DNA of 64,000 nt from an uncultured Erysipelotrichaceae bacterium. GTDB lineage: Bacteria > Bacillota_I > Bacilli_A > Erysipelotrichales > Erysipelotrichaceae. Below, in pieces: positions 41,562 to 50,412 of the stretch. The translations under genes were made by a program, and so were the position numbers. Every line of letters starts with the position of its first letter. Position 1 is the stretch's first letter. The notes under the pieces are model-generated. The model did no database searches and was not told where the DNA came from. It worked only from the letters and a program-made list of their open reading frames with translations. The stretch lies in contig CALVFJ010000004.1 of NCBI GenBank assembly GCA_944326795.1, positions 1 through 64,000 on the forward strand. Direction: 5' to 3'.

Positions 41562-43281
41562 TGGTTGAATTCTCCTTGATTAGTTTTTCATAGCTTCCTG
41601 GATGGATCTTTTCGATCGTAGCGATTGCTATTTTCAAAGCTTGGGTATATTCACCATTTCTAAAGCATAACTCTGCCCTTGTTAGCTCAGAATCAATATC
41701 TGGATAACTAGAACGATATTTATTGCCAAAAACGATAGTATTTTCAACCATTAATGCAGTACCAACTACATTATTGACATTGTTCCATAACTTATATATG
41801 AAATCAATCGAATCATTAAGCGTCGAATTTAGTAGCTTTACATTTAAAGGAGTTTCTGATATCAAGGTCTTGATGCTGTAAACATATTCGAAGGCCTTGC
41901 TAAGATCTTCTTCATATTGTCGCGAAATCGAAGGCAAACGACTAGTGCGGATCTTTACCTGCATTTGATTCATGATTATCTGCAGTTTTAGCAACTGTTT
42001 ATTAGCTCTTTCTTCATCTCCTTTTGCGGTATTCAAACGATCACGATTTTCGCGCAACTGATCATTTATAGCTTCCGCTCTTTGTAGTAATGAATTTAAA
42101 TCTTCGGTAGCTTTGCTATATGGCAGATTATCTTCATTTACCTTTAGAAAGATCTTATCCATTTCTTCTTGGATAATAGCCGTTTCGCTTTCAGCTTTTT
42201 CTAATAGCTCTTCTAGATTTTCAATCCCAAAACGGATCTTTGCTTTTTCAAATTCATCATGAATATATTTTGTAGAATTATGTGCTTCTTCTAAGATCTT
42301 CTTGATATCATCCTTGATCTTATTTATTGCTTCTGCAGAATTATCTTCATTTTTTAATGCTTCATCAAGTTCTATCAATTGTTCATGATAATCATTTAAG
42401 CTATCTTTTATTCCGTTGATGTCGCAATTTTTGATCTTATCTAAATCCAATTTCAAGCTCGTAGCAATCTTATTTAATTTAGTTTCTACTTCAAGATGAT
42501 TAAGATAAATGCCTTTTTTCTTTAAAAGATTATAGCGTTTATTGATATCAGCCATATAATCTGGCAAAGTATATCTTGCGACTTGAATGATCTTAGCTAG
42601 ATTATCATTTAGATATTCTATATCTTTGATCGAATCTTCTATCTCATGAAGTTTTTCAGTAGCTTTTTCATAATCCGATGCGTACATCCATTCTTCAAAA
42701 GCAGAGAACATTTTTTCAACATCGCTTAATTTTAATTCAAACTGTGGCCATGAATAAGCCACGATCTGACTTTTTTCATTAGCTATCGTTTTTAAATTTC
42801 TAAACTTTTCTTTTAAAGCTGTAACTTGTGCTCTTTGGTTTGTTTCTTTTTCTAGAATGCTATCTAAAAAGACATTTAATTTTTCAACTTGTTTTTCTCC
42901 TAGATCAATTGCAGCCTCTAGATCCAATAGCATTTGTTTTACTGGTTTGGTCTTGCCCATTACCAAATTATCATCAGCATCAGCTAATTCCTCAGCAATG
43001 GAGCGCAGATTATTTTGGCATTGTTCAAAATCTAACTGACAGTTATTCACGCTTTCCATGATCTTGCTATCGATCTTAGCAATAGCTACAGCTTTATTAA
43101 GCTTAAAAGGCAACGGTATGCTTTTTATTGAATTATAGCGTATTTCCAACTTATTAAATTCTTTACGATATTTACTAATCGTCATACGATGAACGATCAG
43201 ATATGCGACTAATATGATTATCAACGCGATGATAGCAATGATTACTTCAATTCTTGATAAAAAATTAATTACGGCATCCAT
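41554..43281 (-). CDS. ezrA: Septation ring formation regulator EzrA
   Basis: Membrane-tethered regulator of FtsZ ring assembly. About 575 aa: one N-terminal membrane segment (about 8-30), then spectrin-like coiled-coil repeats to the end (long stretches such as ELLEKAESETAIIQEEMDKIF). Length matches the usual 560-575. The ATG at 43281 has AAAGGATG nine bases upstream. ezrA next to the desulfurase and thiI is the same order as in Bacillus. Confidence 0.93.
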   Translation of the reverse strand: MDAVINFLSRIEVIIAIIALIIILVAYLIVHRMTISKYRKEFNKLEIRYNSIKSIPLPFKLNKAVAIAKIDSKIMESVNNCQLDFEQCQNNLRSIAEELADADDNLVMGKTKPVKQMLLDLEAAIDLGEKQVEKLNVFLDSILEKETNQRAQVTALKEKFRNLKTIANEKSQIVAYSWPQFELKLSDVEKMFSAFEEWMYASDYEKATEKLHEIEDSIKDIEYLNDNLAKIIQVARYTLPDYMADINKRYNLLKKKGIYLNHLEVETKLNKIATSLKLDLDKIKNCDINGIKDSLNDYHEQLIELDEALKNEDNSAEAINKIKDDIKKILEEAHNSTKYIHDEFEKAKIRFGIENLEELLEKAESETAIIQEEMDKIFLKVNEDNLPYSKATEDLNSLLQRAEAINDQLRENRDRLNTAKGDEERANKQLLKLQIIMNQMQVKIRTSRLPSISRQYEEDLSKAFEYVYSIKTLISETPLNVKLLNSTLNDSIDFIYKLWNNVNNVVGTALMVENTIVFGNKYRSSYPDIDSELTRAELCFRNGEYTQALKIAIATIEKIHPGSYEKLIKENSTSA

Positions 43282-43346
43282 TATCAAAACATCCTTTCAT
43301 TCGCTTAATATCTTACCATAAATTTAATGATAATGGGCAAAAAAAA

Positions 43347-43375
43347 TTGACATTATGCTTTTTATTTGATACAAT
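43347..43375 (+). promoter_or_regulatory. Promoter of rpsD
   Basis: Consensus TTGACA, 17-base spacer, TACAAT. The strongest promoter seen in the window. It lies about 170 bases upstream of the gene, implying a long leader. Confidence 0.85.
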
Positions 43376-43381
43376 TTTTCA

Positions 43382-43547
43382 GCGTCAATGATGGCAGCTT
43401 GTAAAGTTTTATACTGCTTGCGTTGATATCAGCCGTGCTGTTGCTAAAGTAACTTGCTGCAATAAGTGAAATAGCTTTATATCAACACCTTTATAAAATG
43501 ATTTACACCTGTTATTGATCAGCCAGAAATAACAAGGAGGAAAAAAG
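43382..43547 (+). ncRNA. rpsD leader, probable S4-binding autoregulatory RNA
   Basis: Leader of about 165 bases with pairing potential: GTTGATAT (43422-43429) with ATATCAAC (43479-43486) closes an inner structured region. A 7-bp stem TGTTATT/AATAACA (43510-43534) ends directly against the AGGAGG. No open reading frame. Leaders that bind S4 and block initiation are known for rpsD in Firmicutes; I infer the same here but could not match the full structure. Confidence 0.5.
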
Positions 43548-44150
43548 ATGGCAAGATACACTGGACCAGTTTGGAAAACATCAAGACGTTTAGGTTTTTC
43601 CGTATTAGAAACTGGTGAAGAACTAAAGAAAAGAGCATATGCTCCTGGTCAACATGGACCAACAAAACGTATTAAATTAAGCAACTATGGTATTCAGTTA
43701 AGAGAAAAACAACGTATTAGAAACCTTTATGGTTTAAATGAACGTCAATTTAAGAATACTTACCTAAAAGCTACTAAAATGGAAGGTGTTACTGGTAGCA
43801 ACTTCTTATTCTTACTAGAATCAAGACTAGATAACCTAGTATATCGCTTAGGTTTTGCAAGAACAAGACGTGCTGCAAGACAATTGGTTAATCATGGTCA
43901 TATCTTAGTAAATGGTAAGAAAGTTGATATCCCTAGCTTTATCGTAAAACCTGGTTCTACGATCGAAGTTAAAGAGAAAAGCCGTAATATGACTGCTATC
44001 AATGAAGCTTTAGAAGCAACGTTGAATACTGTAGCTTTCGTTGAAGTTGATAAAGAAAACAAAAAAGGAAAATACCTAAGACTTCCTGAAAGAAATGAAT
44101 TAAATCAAGAAGTCAACGAATTGTTGGTAGTTGAATTCTATAACAGATAA
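43548..44150 (+). CDS. rpsD: Small ribosomal subunit protein S4
   Basis: Primary 16S rRNA binding protein that nucleates 30S assembly. 200 aa. N-terminal [15 protein letters not shown], central [14 protein letters not shown]4 RNA-binding domain [34 protein letters not shown]. No zinc-binding Cys, so the C-minus form. Strong SD AAGGAGG. Single gene between its own promoter and a terminator. Confidence 0.98.
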   Translation: MARYTGPVWKTSRRLGFSVLETGEELKKRAYAPGQHGPTKRIKLSNYGIQLREKQRIRNLYGLNERQFKNTYLKATKMEGVTGSNFLFLLESRLDNLVYRLGFARTRRAARQLVNHGHILVNGKKVDIPSFIVKPGSTIEVKEKSRNMTAINEALEATLNTVAFVEVDKENKKGKYLRLPERNELNQEVNELLVVEFYNR

Positions 44151-44158
44151 GCCATATG

Positions 44159-44194
44159 AAAAAACTAGTTCAAGTCATGAACTAGTTTTTTTTA
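44159..44194. terminator. Bidirectional terminator, rpsD / Imm5-like gene
   Basis: AAAACTAGTTCA/TGAACTAGTTTT hairpin with a 5-base loop and flanking A and T runs. The stem encodes the last codons and the stop of the opposing gene. Confidence 0.85.
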
Positions 44195-44723
44195 TGATAA
44201 ACGATGCCCATTCACCGTTATTTTTTAGCTGTTCGCTTTTTTCTAATAAACGAAGATAATCCTCTACTCTTGCTTCGATCCTTGTCAAGGCTTCTTCCCA
44301 TGGATATCTATATACCAATGAACTTAATTCATATATAGGATAGCCAATTGCGTGCTTAATTGTATGAGGAACGCTGCACGCTTGCGCTAAGGCATGTGCC
44401 ATACAATCATCACTAATTGAGAGATCCCTAGCTAATCGATGACATGCCAAGATTTCCGCTTTGGCTTGCGGCATCTTACACTTTCCTTTTGCCCACATCT
44501 CGCAGATCTGAACTGTCTTAAAAAATTGAAGTTCTTTAGGATATCTTGCATTTAAGAAATCTGCAGCTTCATAAGCTAAAGATAATGACCATAAAGTGAC
44601 ACATTTTCGATCATATAAATTTAAACTTTGTTGTATTTGCATGATCAAAAGATTTTGTTTATCAAAAAGAATCTTATTTTTTCGCTGATATTTATCAAAA
44701 ACTTGTTTTTGCCAATTTTTCAT
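44175..44723 (-). CDS. Putative Imm5-like (immunity-type) helical protein
   Basis: Protein of 182 aa, predicted mostly helical, no signal or membrane segment. The layout (VTLWSLSLAYEAADFLNARYP, QICEMWAKGK, then ACHRLARDLSISDDCMAHALAQACSVPHTIKHAIGYPIYELSSL) resembles Imm5-like putative immunity proteins by eye. No toxin gene is adjacent, so the immunity role is doubtful. It starts six bases after the terminator stem that follows the aminopeptidase gene... on the same strand, so its promoter may lie within that intergenic stretch or readthrough may serve it. Confidence 0.5.
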   Translation of the reverse strand: MKNWQKQVFDKYQRKNKILFDKQNLLIMQIQQSLNLYDRKCVTLWSLSLAYEAADFLNARYPKELQFFKTVQICEMWAKGKCKMPQAKAEILACHRLARDLSISDDCMAHALAQACSVPHTIKHAIGYPIYELSSLVYRYPWEEALTRIEARVEDYLRLLEKSEQLKNNGEWASFIIKKTSS

Positions 44724-44752
44724 AAAAAAAAGATACCATAAAGGTATCTTTA
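44723..44752 (-). terminator. Terminator of the M18 aminopeptidase gene
   Basis: AAAGATACC/GGTATCTTT hairpin, then a U run in the minus-strand transcript. It overlaps the aminopeptidase stop and ends against the start of the next gene. Confidence 0.85.
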
Positions 44753-46114
44753 ATGATCCATATCTTTTAAGAAAGCTTTATAGCCAAGATATCCTTCATA
44801 AACATCAGCTTTAGAGGTAACCTCATATTGTGCGTGCATGTTTTGTACAGCAATTCCCGCATCAATAACTTCCATGTCTAATTGAGCAAGGATATAAGCG
44901 ATCGTACCGCCACCGCCTTGATCGACACGACCTAATTCGCTAGTTTGGAAATATACATCATTATCATCCATAACTTTACGGATCTTAGCCATATACTCAG
45001 CATTAGCGTCATTGCATCCACCTTTTCCTCTTGATCCGGTATATTTAGCAAAGCATAGACCTTTGCCAAAGTATGCCGTATTTTTAGCTTCTGTTACCGA
45101 AGGATAATTAGGATCAAAAGCAACGGTAACATCGCTTGATAACATATATGAATTTCTAAAACATTCATTCAAATTCAAGCTTGAATAGATACCTAATTTA
45201 TCCATGACCCTAGCTACGATATTTTCAAATGAGCGTGAATGCATTCCTGTATTGCCAATTGATCCAACTTCTTCTTTATCAACCAAGATACAGCATGCAG
45301 TGCGTTTTACTTTTTCAACATCTAAGATAGCTCTTAAACTAGTATAAGCGCAAACTCGATCATCTTGACCATAAGACATGATCATCGAACGATCCAAACC
45401 ATAGTCACGAGCTTTGCCGGCTGGAACGATTTCCAATTCAGCACTGATAAAATCAGCCTCTTCGATATCATATTTTGCTTTTAACAAATCTAAGATATTT
45501 TGCTTAACAAGTTCTTTTTCATCGCTATTTTTAGCTGGTATGCTGCCTACTAGCACATTTAGATCTTCGCCCTCGATAACAACGCTAGCTTTCTTTTGCA
45601 TTTGATCACCAGCAAGATGAACCAAAAGATCGCTGATACCAACCACTGGATCGTTATCATCTTCACCGATAGTGACTTTTACTACGCTGCCATCTTTCTT
45701 ACAAACAACACCATGGATGGCCAAAGGTGAAGCAACCCATTGATATTTTTTAATTCCTCCATAATAATGAGTATCTAACAAAGCTAAGCCTGCTTGTTCA
45801 TACAATGGATTTTGTTTAAGATCGATCCTTGGAGAATCAATATGTGCACCCAAGATATTCATGCCCTGAAGCATGCTCTCTTCACCAATGATGAACAAGC
45901 AAATATTTTTATTACGATTAATGTAATATACCTTATCATTTGGTTTTAATGTATCATAGCTATCTAAGGATTTGAACCCGCGTTCAATAGCTAGTGCCAA
46001 AGCTGCATCTGTTGCTTCCCTTTCAGTTTTTGAAGCATTTAGATAAGCTTTATATAGCTCATTAAACTGCATGATATCATCATAATTTTCATGTTTTTCC
46101 CAAACAGTTTTCAT
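44750..46114 (-). CDS. M18-family aminopeptidase
   Basis: Cytosolic dizinc aminopeptidase, about 454 aa. Metal and catalytic residues appear in LGAHIDSPRIDLK (His, Asp), VDKEEVGSIGNTGM (Glu-Glu), SDVTVAFDPNYPS and the C-terminal NMHAQYEVTSKADVYE (His). Family members favour acidic or aliphatic N-terminal residues. The ATG at 46114 has TTGAGGATAATT upstream; a TTG four codons earlier overlaps that site. Confidence 0.94.
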   Translation of the reverse strand: MKTVWEKHENYDDIMQFNELYKAYLNASKTEREATDAALALAIERGFKSLDSYDTLKPNDKVYYINRNKNICLFIIGEESMLQGMNILGAHIDSPRIDLKQNPLYEQAGLALLDTHYYGGIKKYQWVASPLAIHGVVCKKDGSVVKVTIGEDDNDPVVGISDLLVHLAGDQMQKKASVVIEGEDLNVLVGSIPAKNSDEKELVKQNILDLLKAKYDIEEADFISAELEIVPAGKARDYGLDRSMIMSYGQDDRVCAYTSLRAILDVEKVKRTACCILVDKEEVGSIGNTGMHSRSFENIVARVMDKLGIYSSLNLNECFRNSYMLSSDVTVAFDPNYPSVTEAKNTAYFGKGLCFAKYTGSRGKGGCNDANAEYMAKIRKVMDDNDVYFQTSELGRVDQGGGGTIAYILAQLDMEVIDAGIAVQNMHAQYEVTSKADVYEGYLGYKAFLKDMDH

Positions 46115-46157
46115 AATTATCCTCAACTTTCTAGAAGATATTCTATCACTTTATGTA

Positions 46158-46652
46158 TTAATTTTCTACCAATTTATATTGATAGTAAACCACATCTAGA
46201 TAACGTCCAAATTTATAGCCTATTTCGTTTAGCCTTCCTACTTCCATAAATCCTAATTTTTGATGAAAACGGATACTTGCCTCATTTTCACCAGTGATGA
46301 TGGAAATGATGTTTTTGATACCAATTTCTTGGGCTTTTGCTAATAAAGCTTGCCACAACTTACTACCAAGGCCTTGATGACAAACATTAGGTGCAAGATA
46401 TATTGAAAGATCACAGCTGATATCGTAAGCTTTTCGTTCATTAAAGCAACTTAAATAGCCATATCCTAAAACTTTATCATTCTCCTTAATAACTAAAAAA
46501 GGATATCGCAAGATAATATTATCTATTCTTTGTTTAAATTCATTTAGATCTAAAGGATCGATCTCAAAAGTATGCGTTGTATTGATAATGTAATAATTGT
46601 ATATATCCAATACCTGTGCATAATCATCATTAACGATTTTGGTAACGATCAT
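46158..46652 (-). CDS. GNAT-family N-acetyltransferase
   Basis: Acetyl-CoA-dependent N-acyltransferase of about 164 aa, close to the phosphinothricin-type group: IYNYYIINTTHTFEIDPLDLNEFKQRI near the N-terminus, the CoA-binding VCHQGLGSKLWQALL and NEASIRFHQKLGFMEVGRLNEIGYKFGRYLDVVYYQ at the end. The substrate is unknown. The ATG at 46652 has GGTGAGG upstream and overlaps the amidohydrolase gene end by 23 bases. Confidence 0.88.
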   Translation of the reverse strand: MIVTKIVNDDYAQVLDIYNYYIINTTHTFEIDPLDLNEFKQRIDNIILRYPFLVIKENDKVLGYGYLSCFNERKAYDISCDLSIYLAPNVCHQGLGSKLWQALLAKAQEIGIKNIISIITGENEASIRFHQKLGFMEVGRLNEIGYKFGRYLDVVYYQYKLVEN

Positions 46653-48186
46653 AAACAACCTCACCATCAAAAATGGTCATGATAACTTTGGTATCAGCTA
46701 TTTTATCTTTTGGAATTGTTTCCAAATTTTGATCTAATATTACAAAATCCGGTTTATATCCTACCGCAATCTTTCCTTTATCATTATCCTCCAAAGAAAT
46801 TTTATATCCATTGATCGTAAAGGAATCAATAGCTTGCTTCACTGTTAAAGCTTCTTCTTCATTTAACAATTGCCCATTTGCATCGCGCCGATTTACCGCT
46901 TTATCTATTCCTTTGATAACATCAGGCATCTCTACCGGACAATCACTACCATTACTAACATTAGTATTTTCATATAAAGTTTTAAAAGCATAGCTATGAT
47001 CTGCTAACGATCCTACTCTTTGTCTTAATATCGTACCATCATAATCGATAAATATACTTTGAATATAACAATGAAGCTTATTTTCAATTATCCTTTCCAA
47101 CTGATCTTTTCTAGTTATCTGAACATGGACAAGACCATTAGGCAAGATATTGTCTTTGATCTTAACTTTATCATATGTATCTAAAACCATATCAAGTGCT
47201 TTATCACCAATGACATGGATAGCAAACGGCATATTGTAATACTGTGCTAAGCTCATAAAAGCTTCTAATTCTTTCTTCGAAAGACAACTAAACCCCTTAG
47301 TTTTTGGATCATCATGATAATTTTTCGATAGATAGGCTGTTCTTGCTCCTAAAGATCCATCCATAATTAATTTTAAAGGTCCAATGCGAAAATAATCATT
47401 ACCGACATCATAAGTATAACCGTCATGCAAAAACCGCTGAAAATCTTCAATAGTATTGAAATGTGCCTGTTCATTTACTCTTAAGGTTAATTTTTGCTGA
47501 TATGCTAATTTTTCAAATGCTTCTAATACCTCATCATATTCACTCGTTATCGAAATAAAATCATCACTACCAACCGCTGTGATCCCGTATTCGTTACATT
47601 TTTTACAAGCTAACATTATATATTCACTAATGCTTTTAACATTCTCCAAAGGCCATGCTGCTTTTACATCTTCAATAGCATTCTCACTAACAAGACCAGT
47701 TTCCATATTCACAACATAGCCATCAGCATCGACATCATTTTCAAATCCACTGCGTTGTAAAGCTTTGGTATTACAAATCATGATATGCCCACAGCATCTA
47801 GTTAAACATATTGGCTTATCTGCACAGATCTCATCTAGCTCTGCTTTGGTAATCAAACGTTTTTCAGCAAGCTTATCTTCATTAAATCCTCTTGCAATGA
47901 TCCAAGGGTATTTTTCATCATCAGCTCTGGTCATGATCAACGACCTTATATCTTCGAAACTACGACAATCCTTCAAATCTAGATTTGCTAAATAAAATCC
48001 ATAACCTAACAGATGCATATGCGAATCGTAAAATCCTGGATAAACGCTCATCTTGCAGGCATCGATCGTTTCATCTAATTTAAATTTAGATATGTCATCA
48101 CCGATATAAATTATGCTTTGTTCATCATAAACAATATTATGAAAATCACTGCCATATATATTGGCATTTATAATAGCTTTGATCAT
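46630..48186 (-). CDS. Amidohydrolase, YtcJ-like
   Basis: Metal-dependent hydrolase of about 518 aa. The metal-binding HxH is in GFYDSHMHLLGYG; GPLKLIMDGSLGARTAYL, FAIHVIGDKALDMVLD and NVSNGSDCPVEMPDVIKGI are family landmarks. The substrate is unknown; these enzymes act on N-substituted amides or imines. AAGGAGGAAGT precedes the ATG at 48186, which overlaps the upstream gene by 4 bases. Operon order: sseB-like, unknown, amidohydrolase, GNAT. Confidence 0.9.
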   Translation of the reverse strand: MIKAIINANIYGSDFHNIVYDEQSIIYIGDDISKFKLDETIDACKMSVYPGFYDSHMHLLGYGFYLANLDLKDCRSFEDIRSLIMTRADDEKYPWIIARGFNEDKLAEKRLITKAELDEICADKPICLTRCCGHIMICNTKALQRSGFENDVDADGYVVNMETGLVSENAIEDVKAAWPLENVKSISEYIMLACKKCNEYGITAVGSDDFISITSEYDEVLEAFEKLAYQQKLTLRVNEQAHFNTIEDFQRFLHDGYTYDVGNDYFRIGPLKLIMDGSLGARTAYLSKNYHDDPKTKGFSCLSKKELEAFMSLAQYYNMPFAIHVIGDKALDMVLDTYDKVKIKDNILPNGLVHVQITRKDQLERIIENKLHCYIQSIFIDYDGTILRQRVGSLADHSYAFKTLYENTNVSNGSDCPVEMPDVIKGIDKAVNRRDANGQLLNEEEALTVKQAIDSFTINGYKISLEDNDKGKIAVGYKPDFVILDQNLETIPKDKIADTKVIMTIFDGEVVYDRYQNR

Positions 48187-48884
48187 ACTTCCTCCTTTAA
48201 CCATGTTATTGTTTCTTCATTAATTTTCCATGGACTTAATTGTTTTATTATATCATCTTTAATATAACTTTTCTCAGCATTTAATAAATAGTATTTCACA
48301 TCCTTATGCTCGATCTTTCCAATGATATAGCCTTTAAACTCCTCTAAGATCGTCGATTCATTTACGATCAAACAATCGATACAATTGTGCTCATCATCAA
48401 TAAAATAACCTTGATTTAAGATGTTTTCTTGATTTGTATAACTATGTAAAAAACCTATAGGCTTATCGATATATGCTTTAACTTTGATCCCTAATAATGG
48501 ATCCTGTAGATTTTTACTATAATTATAAATGATGTTTCCTAAGATTGATTTGCTATCATTTATCATGAATCCAAATTTCATCATAATGCTGTTCTGGCTT
48601 GATCCTAGATTAGCATGTAATTGATCAATTTTTCCTTGCAATGATTTAATTAGATCATTCAATAGTCTTGAAGGATCTTTCCCTTCAAGAACAACGATAC
48701 TATTTTGTCTTAGATCAAAGATCAAAACATTGTGCATGGTATCATGCCAAACTTCAATATCATCCTTTTCCATTAACTTAAAAAGCTGGTCCTTTATGAT
48801 CTTTTTTTTGTCTTCATCAAAATCGGGCAATGATAACGTTCTTATTACCTGAGATATTTCTTCTTTAGCAATTATTTTGGCCAT
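48183..48884 (-). CDS. Uncharacterised protein, 233 aa
   Basis: Not recognised. Soluble, no signal peptide or Cys cluster. N-terminal helical part (AKIIAKEEISQVIRTLSLPDFDEDKKKII) and a long middle with HNVLIFDLRQNSIVVLEGKDPSRLLNDLIKSL, a mixed alpha/beta pattern. The ATG at 48884 overlaps the SseB-like gene by 13 bases, with AGAGG upstream; the amidohydrolase gene overlaps its stop. Translational coupling on both sides suggests a shared role with SseB. Confidence 0.75.
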   Translation of the reverse strand: MAKIIAKEEISQVIRTLSLPDFDEDKKKIIKDQLFKLMEKDDIEVWHDTMHNVLIFDLRQNSIVVLEGKDPSRLLNDLIKSLQGKIDQLHANLGSSQNSIMMKFGFMINDSKSILGNIIYNYSKNLQDPLLGIKVKAYIDKPIGFLHSYTNQENILNQGYFIDDEHNCIDCLIVNESTILEEFKGYIIGKIEHKDVKYYLLNAEKSYIKDDIIKQLSPWKINEETITWLKEEV

Positions 48885-49561
48885 ACTTCGTCCTCTAGGA
48901 TATTTTGTGTACAAAACTGTTCGTTATCTGCTGTTTTAGGTACTATCTCATAAGGAATATTTTTTACTTTATCTTTGATTTGTAAATTTAAAAGTTTAAT
49001 TAGCTTATTCGGTTTGATCCCATCAATAATAAAACAAAAATGTAAGATATCATCTTTAGCATAATTTAATAAATAACAGCTTCTTAGATCACGATTTGTT
49101 TTAGCAAATTTTTTTATGGCTTCTATTGCATCCTGTGGATAGATATTTAATCTGCTCAATGGAGTAACATCAATTTTTTCTTTATGTCCTAAAGCAGCAA
49201 CCATTGCTTTATCTATGATTATATTGTCACTATTTAGATTAATGACAACACCAGAAGCCTTGCATTCATCCTGACAAAATAGTCGATAATAGTCATGCAG
49301 GTTCATGATCAATAATTCATATGGCATGCCTTCAGCTTTCTTATAATCGGTATACGCAAGATAATAACTTTTTTCATGATCATTGATCATTCCAAAGATA
49401 ATACCATTTTCTTTTTCGGTCTGAATATTGCCAAATTTATCTTTAGTAATATTGTTAGTAAATTTTATAGGACAAAGTAATTTTGCCGATTTAAGCATTT
49501 CTAATCCCTTTTGATCATTTGCTTTTAATTTTTCAATCATTTCTTCATTTTTTTCCATCAT
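48872..49561 (-). CDS. SseB-like protein
   Basis: Protein of 229 aa with the SseB (enhanced serine sensitivity) layout: an N-terminal domain with ELLIMNLHDYYRLFCQDECKASGVVINLNSDNIIIDKAMV, and a C-terminal domain from INIYPQDAIEAIKKFAKTNRDLRSCYLLNY. SseB-like domains are often found in secretion-linked or polymorphic toxin settings, but nothing else here supports that. First gene of the SseB-like/unknown/amidohydrolase/GNAT operon. SD GGAAAGAGAT. Confidence 0.75.
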   Translation of the reverse strand: MMEKNEEMIEKLKANDQKGLEMLKSAKLLCPIKFTNNITKDKFGNIQTEKENGIIFGMINDHEKSYYLAYTDYKKAEGMPYELLIMNLHDYYRLFCQDECKASGVVINLNSDNIIIDKAMVAALGHKEKIDVTPLSRLNIYPQDAIEAIKKFAKTNRDLRSCYLLNYAKDDILHFCFIIDGIKPNKLIKLLNLQIKDKVKNIPYEIVPKTADNEQFCTQNILEDEVWPK

Positions 49562-49796
49562 ATCTCTTTCCTTATATCATTTATATCAATTATATAACAA
49601 TTAGCTTGCATCATGTTCCTTTTTTCCATCTAAAAAGATCAAATCTCTTAGGCTTCCATATATACAACTATAAGATCAATTTAATAAAAAATGGAGCATA
49701 CATATTAAAATAAACTTACTTTTTTCCGCATAAAAATCACCGATAAATAGTATAATTATCTTATATTAAACATGCAATAAATTTTAGGAGGATAAG

Positions 49797-50360
49797 ATGA
49801 AAATTTTAAAAAAAATTAAATATAATGCCCCTGTTACCCTGACGTTTGCCCTGATCTGCCTAATGGCGACCATAATTGATCAATTAACCCTTGGTTATGC
49901 TAATTATTATTTTTTCAGCATCTATCGATCAAGCATGTTTGATCCATTATTTTATTTTAGATTAATTGGACATGTATTTGGGCATGTAAGCTTTGCTCAT
50001 TTCACTAGCAATATGACCCTATTTTTGATCTTAGGACCGTTATTAGAAGAAAAATATGGTTCAAAAAAATTACTTTCGATCATCATAATGGTTGCATTAA
50101 TTACGGGCATTATCCATCTGTTAATTTCCAATGATGCATTGTTAGGTGCTAGCGGTATTGTATTTGCATTTATTATTTTAGCAAGCATTACCGGAAAGGA
50201 AGAAGGAATACCCTTGACCTTTATCATCGTTACCATCATTTATCTAAGCAATGAGATCATAACGGGCATCACCAATCATGATACCATTAGTCAGATGACC
50301 CATATCATCGGAGGTATTTCTGGTGCTGCCATCGGCTTACATTTTCAAAGAAAAATGTAA
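49797..50360 (+). CDS. Rhomboid-family intramembrane serine protease
   Basis: Six-helix membrane protease of 187 aa. Catalytic Ser in GASGIVFAF and His in HIIGGISGAAIGLHF; the first conserved motif is HVSFAHFTSNMTLFLILGPLLEEKYG. The region between the SseB-like gene and this gene (235 bases) has only a TATAAT near 49750 as a promoter candidate. TTAGGAGGATAAG is a strong SD. Substrate unknown. Confidence 0.92.
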   Translation: MKILKKIKYNAPVTLTFALICLMATIIDQLTLGYANYYFFSIYRSSMFDPLFYFRLIGHVFGHVSFAHFTSNMTLFLILGPLLEEKYGSKKLLSIIIMVALITGIIHLLISNDALLGASGIVFAFIILASITGKEEGIPLTFIIVTIIYLSNEIITGITNHDTISQMTHIIGGISGAAIGLHFQRKM

Positions 50361-50406
50361 AATATTTGTAAAATCTATTCCCTTATGAAACTATTTGCCA
50401 TAAAAT
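50356..50406 (+). promoter_or_regulatory. Candidate PhoP box and promoter of phoP
   Basis: TGTAAA repeated exactly 11 bases apart (50356-50361 and 50367-50372); read on the minus strand this is TTTACA-N5-TTTACA. Then a weak -35 and a -10 TAAAAT (50401-50406). The predicted start of transcription is at or next to the ATG. Confidence 0.5.
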
Positions 50407-50412
50407 AATATC

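Noticed and set aside
49562-49796. Hidden small RNA or gene between the SseB-like and rhomboid genes
   Set aside because: 235 AT-rich bases; I see no strong hairpin with a T run, no conserved element and no frame with an SD.
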